Shown: positions 25,045-37,504 of the stretch, in pieces
Numbering within the stretch: position 1 is the first letter of the stretch
How the letters are laid out: every line of letters begins with the position of its first letter
Assembly (NCBI RefSeq): GCF_910594005.1
Contig: NC_057835.1
Location: 47,082,001-47,146,000 of the forward strand
Length of the DNA: 64,000 nt
Source: Cervus elaphus
Taxonomy: Eukaryota; Chordata; Mammalia; Artiodactyla; Cervidae
Direction of reading: 5' to 3'
Notes under the pieces: generated by a model
What the model saw: the letters and a program-made list of their open reading frames with translations, nothing else
Told to the model about the DNA's origin: nothing
The model's database searches: none
Translations under genes and position numbers: made by a program

Positions 25045-25664
25045 CAGCAAGTCCCCTATGTAAAAATGTAAGTCCAATTTGTTCTAAAGTCCACAGTTAG
25101 CCTAGGTACCCAAGTAACACAATCGGCTATGCAGTACTATACTATAATATGTTTATAATGCTTTCACACAAGTAATACATAAAAAACAAACACAAAAAAT
25201 AAAGACAACATTTTAAATCTGACAGTATCTTGATAAGTACAGTAGTAGAGTACGACAGCCGGCATATAGGGGCTGGCATCAAGTGAACAGGCAAGAAGAG
25301 TAACTGACCGGAGGAGGGGTGGGAAATGGTAGAGCTGAAGGACTGTCAGCAATAGGAGATGGAGGGCAAGCTGTAATTTTACTCATGACTGACATCGATG
25401 GCGCAGTATCTGGTTCCTTGCTGGATTTAGTTCTATCTACCTTCTTGCTTCCAGACATCCTGGGCTTGAAATAAAGATCCAGTACTCCAATGTGCTGTAC
25501 AGTACTGTACAGTAAAGTACACAAAAGCAGAATCTCTTGTAGAGGAGGCACACATGTGACAATGGACACCAGATGCGTGAACTAACTTACATGACTGGAC
25601 ATGCAAATGAATGTTCGCCTCTTTGCAAGTTTGCAACTTGAAGGTTCGGATGTAGGAGACACTG
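25045..25664 (-). mobile_element. pogo/Tigger-type DNA transposon, complete ends, internally deleted
   Basis: The element is bounded by TA on both sides (25043-25044 and 25665-25666) and has related inverted ends starting CAG (left 'cagcaagtcccctatg'; right, reversed, 'cagtgtctcctacatc'). On the - strand a frame beginning with Met at 25458 (MSGSKK) reads to 25282. It looks like the very start of a Tigger/CENPB-like transposase joined to its Ser/Pro-rich C-terminal tail, so the DNA-binding and DDE domains are deleted. It contains a palindromic 'gtacagtactgtacagta' stretch near 25499. It is non-autonomous and inserted in an old L1. Confidence 0.7.
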
Positions 25665-25900
25665 TATGTCACACTAAAAAAACTCATTCTTCTGTTGTGA
25701 ACCTTTGAGTTCTTTCCATTTGGGGGAGGTGTTACAAATAACACCACCATAAGCATTTTTGTATGCCTCTTGGTGTAAAATTTCAGGTATAGCAGATAAT
25801 TCCAAATAGATTCTTGAAGTGGTTGTATGAACGTACAACCTTGTCAGCCTTCTGAGGGTTCCTACCCTAACTTTTTGTCCTTAGTTTTGATATTTGTTAT

Positions 25901-26959
25901 AAGGTTGGGTGCTCATGGGAAGCATAACTCCTGTCCTAGTGCAGGTTTTATCTCTTCCACCCACAGTGACTCAACTGTTTTCCTGGACTCTAGTCACTGT
26001 GACCTACTCCCTGGCTGCAAGTGTTGGCCCTCTATCTGGAACTGTTTTCTGGAGTATGCTGTAAATGGAAACAATTAATAACCTATCTAGGGCACCAGTG
26101 TGATGACCTTAGGTGTGAGTAACCAGTGTAAAATCACCTTTGTATTGTTGTTGATTCAGTGGTCTGAAAACAGCAACATCAGATTAAGCCATTCAGAAGG
26201 TAGAAGTTCATTAAGCCTGGACACCGTGTTGTAGTCACAATACAAATGAATGCTGAGGTCTTCCTAATGTTTCTGTGGTTATCACAGCGTTTGGATCGAC
26301 ATTCTAAAGGTGCCAGGGCTTCTGTAATGCACCATTCTAGAAGCTAGTGTTAATTGAACCAACAAAGGTGCCGAAAACTTCTGTCCCACTTCTTTTAAGT
26401 AGGTCAAATTCTTTTATGAAAGTTCCTTATAAATCCCAATAATCTTATTTCAGAAATTCTTCTAAACTATACTTACTTTTCACTTTATTAAGAGAAAAGC
26501 TGTAAGAGATGCTTATTTACCTTGGATAATCCTGGGTGCCAGGGACAATTCCAGAAGTACATTTACAAAATGAAATACATTAATCACTTTAGCTCATCTC
26601 AGAAAAGTTTGGTGAGAGTGGAGATGGTATGAGAAAGAAAAGAGAATGATGTTCTTTTTGCGAGGTTTTATGTGTATACACAATTTCTCATCCTGCTAAT
26701 GTTAAGGAGGAACTGAACAAGCAAGTTAAACATGTAGCCTGAAAGAGAATGTCCCCTCCCAGCTTCCCATGTCTTAAATGGTAAAGAAGAGAAGGTAACA
26801 TAATCCTTAATAAACAGAAGGTAAACAGAGGCTTAATCTCCATGGTATTTTCAGCACCCAAAGTTTCTTTGATCACAAAATCTATTCTCAACCTCTTGGT
26901 TGCCTTTTCTAATTACATGAATGGTCAATTATAATTTGCCATTTTCTAGCAGAGCACCA
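25901..26959. other. Intergenic, nothing recognised
   Basis: No gene or clear repeat family in this 1.06 kb stretch. Confidence 0.5.
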
Positions 26960-26969
26960 ACATTCTTAA

Positions 26970-27168
26970 TTGGACTTTCCAAGTGGCGCCAGTGGTAAGA
27001 GATGCGGGTTTGATCCCTGGCTGGGGAAGATGCCCTGGAGGAGGGCATGGCAACCCACTTTGGTATTTTTGCCTGGAAAATCCCATGGACAGAGGAGCCT
27101 GGTGGGCTCCGGTCCATAGGGTCACAAAGAGTCAGACAAGACTGAAGAGACTTAACATGCATGCATGC
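26970..27168 (+). repeat. Bov-tA SINE with 10-bp target-site duplication
   Basis: Flanked by ACATTCTTAA at 26960-26969 and 27169-27178. A gap in the head removes the segment between 'gtggtaa' and 'gagatgcggg'. Confidence 0.92.
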
Positions 27169-27415
27169 ACATTCTTAACTACATTTTTTGGCACATGGAG
27201 TCATATGAAGGATGGTATTGTCATCATCAAGTGTCTGGTGATGGTAAAAAAAAAAACCACAAAAAAATCCCCCAGCAACCTAAAAGTGAGGCTTTCATGC
27301 TCAAATCTGCTGACACTATCTTCTTACCATTTGTTTTCAGAGGCATCATTTGACTTAATTGATCTATATATCTGGCATAACCCTGGCAATTATTTCAAGA
27401 AATGGTAGAAATCTC

Positions 27416-27480
27416 CTGCTGCTGCTGCTGCTGCTAAGTCGTTTCAGTCCTGTCCGACTCTTTGCGACCCCATAGATGGA
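27416..27480 (-). repeat. (CTG)n plus truncated BovA/BOV-A2 start
   Basis: About seven CTG units run into 'aagtcgtttcagtcctgtcc' and 'gcgaccccatag', then the element stops. Confidence 0.8.
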
Positions 27481-27871
27481 ATCTCCTAGTACACGGGGAC
27501 AAAAGAGAGAGTGGGGTTAATAAGGAGGAGGAATGGGAGTAACTCTTGCACATTTCACAGGCGTTAAGTGAATACACATGTAACTGAAAGGTTTAAAGAG
27601 TGGATCGTCTCACTGTGCAAGAAGAAAGCAGTTTCCTGCCCCCTCATAGCCTCTGCACAGCCTGGAAAACTTCTATGCGGGAATATGGAGACCTCTCCTC
27701 AATTATCATCCTGCCTCCTTGAGGCTACCTCTGGCTGCTCTTTTGCTGCGGAAAAGAAGAAAAAAAAAAAATAGAGTAAAAAAAAATCTTATTTGACTGG
27801 AATAGTTTGAGGTGAAACTTATTTACATTCGAATGGTAAAATATATTTGGCATTTGTTTGCTCTTAGTGAG

Positions 27872-28285
27872 AGTTAGAACATAAAGAAGGCTGAGTGCTG
27901 AAAAATTGATGCTTTCAAACTATGGTGTTGGAAAAGACTCTGGAGAGTCCATTGGACAGCAAGGAAATCAAACCAGTTAATCTTAAGGGAAATCAACCCT
28001 GAAGGGGTTGGAAGGACTGTCATTGGAAGGACTGACGCTGAAGCTGAAGCTCCAATACTTTGGCCACCTGATGTTTAAAGCTGACTCATTGGAAAAGACC
28101 CTGGGAAAGACTGAGGGCAGGAGGAAAAGGGGGCAACAGAGGATGAGATGGTTGGATGGCATCACTGATTCAATGGACATGAGTTTGGGCAAACTCTGGC
28201 AGATGGTGAAGGACAGGAAAGCCTGGTGTGCTGCCATCCATGGGGTCACAAAGAGTTGGACGCAACTTGGTGAACGAACAACAAA
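27872..28285 (+). repeat. BovB LINE 3' end with 14-bp target-site duplication
   Basis: TTGCTCTTAGTGAG (27858-27871) and TTGCTCTTGGTGAG (28286-28299) flank a 5'-truncated sense copy. An internal duplication of 'ggaaggactg' occurs near 28010-28037. Confidence 0.92.
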
Positions 28286-28299
28286 TTGCTCTTGGTGAG

Positions 28300-29591
28300 T
28301 ATTTAAAGCTGCCTACTGTTTTTTTTCCCCCATAAGATGCAACTGTGGATTCTTTGGAGAATCCATCTCCACCTCTTATCACTGAGAATTTCTTACTTGC
28401 AGTTTTCTTGACTCAGAGAACTCTTCCATTTCTGCTTGGAATGTCCCCTTCAGCAAGCTCTCTTGCAGGGTAGACAGGTTGAACAACAATAATAAGGATT
28501 TGCCCAGGTGGTGGGATCTGAGAACAGCTAATGGCATGTATTTTAATTTTCAACCATTGTGTTTAACCCTTATAAACAGATGATAAATGATTAAAGGACA
28601 CAACTCGGAGTTTTTTTGTTCTTTTTTGTCAATGTAGATTTCCTTTTAGGTTGTCAAAGAAATGCTTTGTGAAATTAATATGTATATCCTTGAAAATTTG
28701 ATTTACGCTGTTCTCATTTTTCGGATGAGGAAATAGAAATCTAAGTTTACACAGTTATTCTGTAGCAGGACAAAAGAGTTTAGAACTAGGGTTTCCTACA
28801 TTTTTAGGACACTGTTCTTTCAACTGTACCATTATGCCATTAGGGTGGATAATTAATAAAAGTATTGTTTTATGAGTGATGTCTATTCCTGTGCCTGTCA
28901 TATCTTAAGATATTGCTGCATAGAGTTAAGAAGGAGATGAAAGTTGCTCTAACTCAATTCTTAAACAGTCCTTTTAAGATAAGCTTATCCAATTGAGGGA
29001 AGGTAAAAGAGAAATGAGACCACAGTAATTACGACATTTTAAAAAACGTTTCTCTAAGAAACCATAAAGGCCTTGTTATGGTTTAAATAGTGAGCAAATC
29101 ATGTGTGTGTGTGTGTGTGTGTTTATGTGATGCATATTGTCATTTCGATACATGGCTCTCCTAAGGAATAAGGGTGAAGGCTAAACAACTGCATAATTAA
29201 TTTTAGTGCTGTTTCCCAAAGCTATTTAAAATCCACACGTGAGTATTGCTCTAATCATCAATTATTAACTATTATTATCATAGGCCAAATATGAATTGAT
29301 AGAAATAATTTAGGCTAATCCTCTTCTCATTTTTCACTTTAATATTTCTCCCTATAAAGTGTTTCTAATACTTAAATAATCTCTGAATATATCCGATATT
29401 CTTCATAAACCTGTAATTTGGGATTCTGTTATTGCTTACTTACTCTGGAAAAACTGCATTCTGAAGCAATAGTTGCAATTGGATTATGAAATACTCTGAT
29501 TATGTTGAGTAGAGTGGAAATGATTCTTTTTCTGAATATTTTGTAATAGCCACGTTAAACAAGATTTTAGTTATTATTATGTGATCCTGTT
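28300..29591. other. Intergenic with an antisense MIR and a TG microsatellite
   Basis: A decayed antisense MIR is likely at 28710-28850 ('cggatgaggaaatagaaat'). A (TG)n run of about nine units lies at 29103-29121. The rest is AT-rich and unrecognised. Confidence 0.6.
29103..29121. repeat. (TG)n microsatellite
   Basis: Uninterrupted TG dinucleotides, about nine units. Confidence 0.95.
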
Positions 29592-29599
29592 TAGCCTCT

Positions 29600-29826
29600 G
29601 CTTGCATGCTAAGTCGCTTTAGGCATGTCTGACTCTTTGCAACCCCATGGACTGTAGCCCACCAGGCTCCTCTGTCCATGGGATTCTCCAGGCATGAACG
29701 CTGAAGTGGGTTGCCATGCCCTCCTCCAGGGGATCTTCCAGACCCAGGGATTGTACCCACATCTCTTATGTCTCCTGCATTGGCAGGAGGGTTCTTTACC
29801 GCTAGCACCACCTGGGAAGCCCTTCC
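29600..29826 (-). repeat. Bov-tA SINE with 8-bp target-site duplication
   Basis: Flanked by TAGCCTCT at 29592-29599 and 29827-29834. Complete antisense head ends 'agcaccacctgggaagccc'. Confidence 0.92.
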
Positions 29827-29916
29827 TAGCCTCTTGCTTATTCTAAATTTAAAATGTAATTAGAATTACTATTTTTTTCACTATTCCTTTTTCTGTAATT
29901 AATACTTCTCTCTCTC

Positions 29917-30012
29917 CATGTATATATATAAAGATAGAGTATATATATATACATGCACCCACATATACATATATGTACACACACATTTATATACACATAC
30001 ACATAATGTATA
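29917..30012. repeat. TA/CA-rich compound simple repeat
   Basis: Alternating 'tatatata', 'acatatacatatatg' and 'cacacaca' blocks. Confidence 0.85.
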
Positions 30013-30884
30013 TTTTATACAATTTTATCTATAGTTCTCTCTTTATCCAAAGTACCTTATATACAATGTATTTGGATTTCTAAGCAACTGTTTGTGTTAA
30101 GTATCATCATCAAATACATACAGACCTTATAGGCCTACCATGAGAAAATCAGTGAGCATTCTGTTATTCCAAAGGGTCAAACTAAGACCAACAGCTAGAA
30201 ATCACTGAAAGAATATTTCAGTACATAGTGACATTGGCTTGCTCCCAGTTAAATGCACAAAGGACTTATTGGTGGGGAAGCAATGTCTCCGTCCCTAAAA
30301 GGATTTAAGTGAGAGGTTGAATTTATTTGTACTAAGAGAAATCTAAATGGGCTTACATTGAAGTAGAAGACATCTATAATTCGTCCCAACTCTAAAATTT
30401 TAAGATCCTCCTTTAGTTCTGATTTCAAATCATACACTCCCATTCAGAAATGAGACTATCTGACTTTCAGGGATTTACTAATAACATGTTGGCCTAACTG
30501 ACAGCTAATGGGACTGCGATCAGGTTTGACTAGAAATTACTGCCAAAATGTGCAAATAAAAATTCAGTGACTTGGGTGTGGGAACCAGCGATCAAGTTTA
30601 ACTTCTGAATATGCAAAAATGACTTCAATTTCCTCAGGGTAGAGCCCTTCAGGGTTGGGGTTGAGAAAGTCAGTGTGTGAAAGAAATGGAGCCCTGCTCT
30701 ACAAAATGTGGGGCCGCTGCCACTAGCTCGGAAAGATGAAAGTGAATGGGAACCTGTTGCTACATTCTTCACAAGGTTCGTGTATACTGGCAAGTGATAA
30801 ATAAAAGGTTTACTGAAGGTTTTTTTATGATTTATGAAGCGATTTTTATCTTGTTTCCAGTTATGACTCATATACCTGTGTGTG
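30013..30884. other. Intergenic, nothing recognised
   Basis: No gene or transposon is clear. Open frames up to 113 codons lack motifs. Confidence 0.5.
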
Positions 30885-31099
30885 GGAGCTCAGTTGCTCT
30901 GTCGTGTCCAGCTCTTTGTGACTACATGGACTGGCCTGCCAGGCTCCTCTGTCCATGGGATTCTCCAGGCCAGAATACTGGAGTGGGTAGCCATTTCCTC
31001 CTCCAGGGGATCTTCCCAACCCAGCAACTGAACTTGTATCTCCTGCATCTCTTGTGTCGGCAGGCGGATTCTTTACCGCTGAGCCACCTAAGAAGCCCA
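30885..31099 (-). repeat. Bov-tA SINE
   Basis: Antisense copy from 'gctcagttgctctgtcgtgt' to 'gctgagccacctaagaagcc'. The 160-codon frame at 30746-31228 is a translation through it. Confidence 0.9.
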
Positions 31100-33739
31100 A
31101 TTTACATCCCTACTTGCTTTCAAAATGAGATATTAGAAAGTTACGATTTTCTGTTCCTAATGGAGCCCAACTTCTGTTTCTGTAAATATATCTCAGAAAT
31201 GATTATGTCAAGTATAATGCAAAAATAAAATAAAATGGAAAGATATACAATATAATGGGGGGGGAACCCTGTTTTTTTCATATAGTAAGTGGCATAAAAT
31301 AACTTTCATGTAGTAAGTAACATTCAAAGGGACGCCAGTAAGTGACATTCATTTCTGTTTCCAGAAGCTGGTCCTACTCTAGAAGAGCAGACAAGAAAGG
31401 AAGTTAGGATCTATTTTAGTTTAAGGAGCCTGTCTGTTGCAAGACTGGTTTGGGTCTGTGACTTCTCAGAGGATTTGTTATGATAGTTTTATGTGTTTTC
31501 CTCGACTGACTAGAGTTTTTATTACTTTGTATGATATACTGATAATATAGCTGCAGAAGTAATAATATTTTGTATTGTATGATAAATACAATCAAACTTG
31601 TCATAACAGAGTCATATTCTTCTTCCAGGAACCAGTTATAATTTCTACTGAAAGACAAAGGTATCAGAGGTGTGTGGGAAAATTATTAAGCTTTGCTTCT
31701 GAGTTTCTTCTTTCCAAAGAGGATGTCATTGACACAGTAAGGGGAACACAGCAGGATTTTCTGGTCCTTACCCAGCCTGACTGGGGTGGTGGAGAATCCC
31801 TGTTGTGACTTGCACACTGGCAGATTTTATTATGAAAGTTGAGTATCTCACAATGTTAGGGACAGCCAAATGTCAGTTTATTCCCAGGTTCATGGCGATG
31901 AACTAACTTTGAAACACAGGGTGATTGGAGTCATGATGTGGGTTGCTTCATGCTCTCTAACCCAGGATTTTGTAGTCAAGATCTTTCTGATCTTAGTGAA
32001 TGTTACCTCAGGTGGTTCTGTGGCATTTGGCACATTAGTTTTCAACAGGATATATCATTCAGTACACTCACCTCATTCCTGTCAAAGAGATGACATGTTC
32101 AAACAAACAATCAAAAATCTAGAGTCAAAAGTAATTAGGACAATATATGCAGTCACCACCCCGCCCCACCCCCATAACCCCCCACCCAGAAGACTGTGGT
32201 ATCTTCTTGAAAAGTTCAATTAATGTCACAAAGATAAAATGAATCTATGTGATGTTTTCAGAGGCATTTAAAACTTGAGAAGTTTCAGAGCTAAGAGAGA
32301 AATGTTTTAATAAATGTTGATAAAATGAAAAAATTGCATAAATGCAAGTTCCTTGGTTGATATAAACTTAGATGACAAACTCCTTGAAAACAAGGACTGC
32401 ATCCTATTCCACATAATTGTTAGGCAGTATAAAAATGCAAGCTGACTTGAATCAAAGGAGTCTGTCACGTGTGGATAGCTGTGTTTGTCTTTCATTTGTG
32501 GGCAAGCAGAGCAGTGCACACATGACGTATTTGTGTAAGGTCATGTGAGTAGGGAAAGACTGACTATGCCTCACAGCCTTTCTCCTCTGCCGTAAAAAAA
32601 TCTTCAGGTTTTACATTAGATGGTTATTAGAGTCCCATGGTAATGTCATACTTGAAATTTAGTCTTTAGAGCTGCCTGGTAGGCAAGAATTGCATTTTAC
32701 AACTCTTCATCCAATATCATTCAATTTGAGCTACCTTGAGTGACAGTACTGTTTATAATTACAACAGGACAACAGCCATCGCTCAGACTTGTCCTACGGC
32801 TATCTGAGACATATAGGCAATACATCTTGCACTGTCAAAAACAGTGTTTAGTTCTGCTAATCTACCAGGGCAGAAGAGCCATTAGGAGCCTCAACTTTGT
32901 ACTGAGGGTTTAATAAAGTATTTTGAATCTACAAGATGATGACAAGATCTGAGATTTGTGGCACAAATATTCTTTATCCACCTTCTAAAATAGATCCAAA
33001 CCGAGATCATGGTTGACCTCAATGGGTAACATCCACTCAGCTCCCAGTTCTTGTAGGAAATCACAGCATCTAGCCAACCCACAAAACAGGATGTGGTTCA
33101 TTGGAAATGCAAACTGGCTTCTCATTATTAACAGTCATTCATTGTTGTAAAAGAAGGCATTCAGGAACAAAAGAGGCAAGACAACATGGGGATAACACTT
33201 AGAGGAATAAAACAAACATTTCAGTACATGCTGCTGAATTTATATCTTTAGTCAGTGCTGAAGTGGGCAGGTGAACAAAAAATGTCTGCGGTGTTCACAG
33301 GTAGATGAAGGGAAGTACTTATCCTGCCTCTTGGCTCCTTAAGGTAGGGCACAGAATCCCGCGATGTTGTTTTTGCAGTGCTGGGCATGCCTCTAAGGGA
33401 TGATGGGGTAGGTCTCCCACCACCAAGTTCAGGGGCTCAGAGAGAATCCAGGAAGCACCTTCAGTTGGATTATGTAGGTTATTAAATTCTGATGGCTCTT
33501 CTTACAAGATAATTCAGGCAAAAGGAAGCAATGGGTCTGACCCATCAGGGTAAAAAGCTCAGGGCAAGTTATTTTGTATGTTGGATTTGAAAAATCATTA
33601 ATTCCAGTAAAAAGTATCAATAAAGAGAAATGGTCAAATGGTGTTAAAATCTGGAGAGAAAAACACTCAATCGTAGAATAGCATATGGAAGGTGGGACTG
33701 AAAAACGGGATAGTGATAATCTGCCAGAAAAGAATTTGG
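31100..33739. other. Repeat-poor intergenic stretch, no gene
   Basis: Over 2.6 kb no ruminant SINE or BovB is seen. A G run occurs at 31257-31264 and a C-rich run at 32158-32190. Open frames up to 117 codons have no recognisable domain. Confidence 0.5.
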
Positions 33740-34072
33740 CCACTTCCCTGGTAGTTCAGCTGGTAAAGAATCCGCCTGCAATGCAGGAGACCCCGGTTTG
33801 ATTCATGGGTTGGGAAGATCTTCTGGAGAAGGGATATGCTACCCACTCCAGTATTCTGGAGCTTCCCTGGTGACTCAGATGGTTAAGAATCCACCTGCAA
33901 TGCAGGAGATCTGGGTTTGATCCCTGGGTTGGGAAGATCCTCTGGAGGAGGGCATGGCAACCCACTCTAGTATTCTTGACTGGAGAATCCCCATGGACAG
34001 AGGAGCCTGGCAGGCCACAATCCATGGGGTCACAAAGAGTCAGACATGACTGAGCAACTAAGCACAGCACAT
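33740..34072 (+). repeat. Bov-tA SINE with doubled head
   Basis: A partial unit (to about 33860) is followed by a complete one starting 'gagcttccctggtgactcag', the same layout as at 5391-5700 and 23768-24080. Confidence 0.88.
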
Positions 34073-35213
34073 AGCACAGTGGAAAAATATTATTTGGAGG
34101 TTTTTGTTCTTTGCAAGTATAAGAGGGCAAAACTGTCTTTTATAAATTTGTCTGTGTGTATGTGGCCGGCCAGATCTGGCCTTTGTGCATAATATAATGT
34201 ATGTTAGAAGTGGCAATATGCTTAGAGGTGGGGTTGCCAGGATAGTTGTCTTGAGGTTGTATTGCCTGGTGAAGTTAGTGTTTTTCTGATAATTTTGTGT
34301 TTATTGGGAAGCTCTGCAAGCATTCTGTTGCCCCACTTCAAGATGCCCCTTTGAGTGTTATGCCTTTAGACACCTCGAATGCTGCCCACATGAGGCATGA
34401 GAGGGTTAGCCAAACTACATATTTCTACAATCTGTTGCTGTGAGCTAATAATGAAATCAATGCCCAATAACACATAATTCTGGAGAGCAGGAAGACCTCT
34501 GTAAGTAAGGGAAATGGATTTGTCTCACACTGAGATGAGCCACTATGACCTCTGCCTTGTTTTGAAACTAATAATCTTTTATTATTGTGACACTTGCAAT
34601 GTCTCGTTTTCCCTCTAGCTATCCTCTAGTCCAGTTAATTTAGCAAGCACAGAGTTACCATGAATTATTTAGCAACTGGACAGTTGTAATGGTTAGTTAC
34701 AGCAGTCACATTGTGTAAGAATCAAATTGCTTTAAGTAAAAAGACAAAGTTCATAAAATCACTCCATTCTTAGAAGTACTTTAATAAGAAATAATCTTAT
34801 CATCTAAAACAAAATAGAACAACCTTCCATTGAAGGATGCTGGTCATTGCCAGTTCCTTGTTGCAGCTGGATCCACTGAAGGATTAAGAACCTTAAGTGT
34901 GCCTTAAGTACTGTGGCTCCCTGACTTTTTCTCATCTGGAAAATTCTGCTGCTACAGCCCTCAGACAAGACGCAGCTCCATGCTCTATCTACTATTAGCA
35001 TATACTTTTGGAACTGATTTCGAATGGGATTTCTTATGGAATATCTGGTTTTAAGCTGAGTATTCAAAGCACATCTAGAGCAAGACATGCCAGAAAGGGT
35101 CAGGGTCAGAAAACTGGCTATAAGATTTAACGAAGAGATTAAAACTATTATTCATCTCCCTTCCCCATGTGAAGCTTCCTATCATGCTTTCCAGTGAACA
35201 GAGAGAAATATAG
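34073..35213. other. Intergenic, nothing recognised
   Basis: No gene or repeat is clear in this 1.1 kb stretch. Confidence 0.5.
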
Positions 35214-36084
35214 CTTGGCATCTGGTCCCATCACTTAACGGCAAATAGAAGGGGAAAAAGTGGAAACAGTGGCACATTTTACTTTCTTGGGTTCTAAAAT
35301 CACTGTGGACAGTGACTGCAGTCATGAAATTAAAAGACGCTTGCTTCTTGGAAGAAAAGCTATGATGAAACTAGACAGCACTCTATTAAAAAGCAGAGAC
35401 ATCACTTTGCTGATAAAAGTCCATATAGTTGAAACTATGGTTTTTCCAGTAGTCATGTACGGATGTGAGAGTTGGAACATAAAGAAGGCTGAATGTCAAA
35501 GAATTGATGCTTTTGAATTGTGGTGCTGTGGTGGCTCAGATGGTAAAGAATTAGCCTGCAAAGTAGGAGACTTGGGTTCAGTCCCAGGGTTGGGAAGATC
35601 CCCTGGAGGAGGGCATGGCAACCCACTCCAGTATTCTTGCCTGGAGAATCCCCATGAACAGAGGAGCCTGGCAGGCTGCAGTCCATGGGGTTGCAAAGAG
35701 TCAGACATGACTGAGCGATTAAGCCTGCGGCTATCACCACTGGAGAAGACTCTAGAGAGTCCCTTGGAATGCAAGGAGAACAAACCAGTCAATCCTAAAG
35801 CAAATCAGCCCTGAACTGGAAGGACTGATGATGAAGCTGAGACTCCAATACTTTGGCCACCTGATGTTAAGAACTGACTCATTTGAAAAGACCCTAATGC
35901 TGGGAAAGATTGAAGGCAGGAGGAGAAGGGGACAACAGAGGATGAGATGGTTGGATGGCATCATCAACTCAATGGACATGAGTCTGAGAAAACTCTGGGA
36001 GACAGTATAGGACAGGGAAGCATGGCATGTTGCAGTCCATGGGGTTGCAAAGAGCTGGACATGACTTGGTGACTGGACAACAAC
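35214..36084 (+). repeat. BovB LINE 3' end with reverse-transcriptase C-terminal remnant, split by SINE
   Basis: Sense copy. The frame from 35260 encodes the C-terminal part of the BovB reverse-transcriptase polyprotein ('FLGSKITVDSD', 'KSRDITL', 'VVMYGCESW'), then a Bov-tA SINE interrupts at about 35527. BovB resumes at about 35735 and runs to its 3' end. The 184-codon open frame spanning this is a BovB/SINE chimera, not a gene. Confidence 0.92.
35527..35724 (+). repeat. Bov-tA SINE inside BovB
   Basis: 'gtggtggctcagatggtaaa' to 'gactgagcgattaagcctg', inserted after 'gaattgtggtgct' of BovB. Confidence 0.92.
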
Positions 36085-36255
36085 AGAATAAGAAAAAAGT
36101 CAAAATGTTGAGTGGGATAACTTTGGGAGTGAGTTTGTTTGATTTCCCATTTTTCCTATATATTTTTATGGGGATATGGTCAGAAAATACACATGCACTG
36201 AAGTGAAAGTCAGCCACGTGTGGCAAAGCCTTAGGCAAATTTGTGCTCACTTTAC

Positions 36256-36445
36256 AGCCTTGCTACTCAAGGCAAGGTCCCTAGACTCCAGTATTGGCAT
36301 CACCTAGGAGTTTCTTAGAAATGTGTGGTGTTTTTTTTTTTTGAAATGTGTGGTCTTATGTCCTATTCTGGAACTGCTATATCAGAATCTGTACTGTAAG
36401 AAGATCCCTGAGTGATCTGCACACTAAAATTTGAAAAGTAACATT
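36256..36445 (+). repeat. MER5A-like hAT transposon with a tail-only insertion
   Basis: 'tattggcatcacctaggag' and 'cttagaaatg', then 'tatatcagaatctgtactg' and 'gtgatctgcacactaaaatt' match the MER5A order. It is interrupted at 36330-36342 by G(T)12 between two perfect copies of GAAATGTGTGGT. Confidence 0.75.
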
Positions 36446-37202
36446 TGGTAGAGATCATTTGGCTTTTTCTCCTCCTTTTTGGATTAATCTGGGAATACAC
36501 TTCGAGAAGACTCAATGGTTTGAACATGGATTGCTTTCTGTAATCTGTAGTGATTCATTTAATGTGGTGCTCTCTTTTTCAACCAGCTGTGCGCTTCTAG
36601 GTCACCAATGCTTGCTGTCTTAGGAGATGTTTACACATTATAACTAACTCTGTGGGAGGCACATTCATCTATACAAACTGAAACTGGGAACTTGTCTTTA
36701 AGCAAAATTATATGATATGCATCAAAGGTATCATGTGATTGTGGAAGTTGACAAGTTATTACCCAAGAAAAGCTGCAAGAAATACTTCATTTTACCACTA
36801 GGTGGAAATAGAGTAATTTTGAGTATTTTCTTCAGGGCTATCTACTGCAAGACTACTTCATAAACTGAAAGAGATCTAAGAAATCAATTAGTCTAATCCT
36901 TACCTCCTTAATTCCATAGATGAGAGAACTGAGGTTCAAAGATATTAAAGAAAACTTCATCTGTCTTATAATTGGTTGTCTTGTAGAGCCACTGGGTGAA
37001 GAGATGCTAGAGTAATTCAGGATTCTTCAGCCATTTTCACCTACAAGAATAAATACTATTTTATTATCCTCTAGCATGATGGAACACATGATGTGACACC
37101 TGTATTGATGGTCTCTGTGCTGCCCCTAAAACTGATGACCAGCAGGGCTCCTTCTGCTTTTAAAGACAGGCTGCAGCAAAGTTATTGGCACTTCTTCCCT
37201 GT
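36446..37202. other. Intergenic, nothing firm
   Basis: A possible antisense MIR remnant lies near 36890-36990. Otherwise nothing is recognised. Confidence 0.5.
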
Positions 37203-37421
37203 GTGTGCTAAGTCGTTTCAGTCCTGTCGTACTCTGTGTGACGCTACGGACTGGAGCCCACCAGGAAACTCTGTTTATGGGATTCTCCAGGTGAGAATAC
37301 TAGAATGGGTTGTCATGCCCTCTTCCAGGAAATCTTCCTGACCCAGGGATTGAACCCATGTCTCTTATGTCTCCTGCATTGGCAGGTGGGTTCTTTACCA
37401 CTAGTGCCACCTGGGAAGCCC
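37203..37421 (-). repeat. Bov-tA SINE
   Basis: Antisense copy, 'tgctaagtcgtttcagtcct' to 'gtgccacctgggaagccc'. Confidence 0.9.
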
Positions 37422-37504
37422 TGTATCCTAATGTAATTAATCTCAACCAAGTGATAATTCTCTTCCCTTTGTTCAATGAAGAGATACTCAACCATTCTGT
37501 GGGC

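Larger units (their letters stand above)
24690..25900 (-). repeat. Old L1 fragment, antisense, interrupted twice
   Basis: Pieces at about 24690-24866, 24967-25044 and 25665-25900 read as one decayed antisense L1 ('tgaataccattccactggat' before the Tigger-like element; 'ggtataaaatttcaggtat'-like sequence after it). It is split by a CHR SINE and by the element at 25045-25664. Confidence 0.55.

Noticed and set aside
30746..31228. 160-codon open frame
   Set aside because: The middle is the standard translation of an antisense Bov-tA SINE; nothing outside it resembles a protein.
35260..35814. 184-codon open frame with reverse-transcriptase-like start
   Set aside because: It is a chimera of BovB polyprotein tail and a Bov-tA SINE read in frame by chance.
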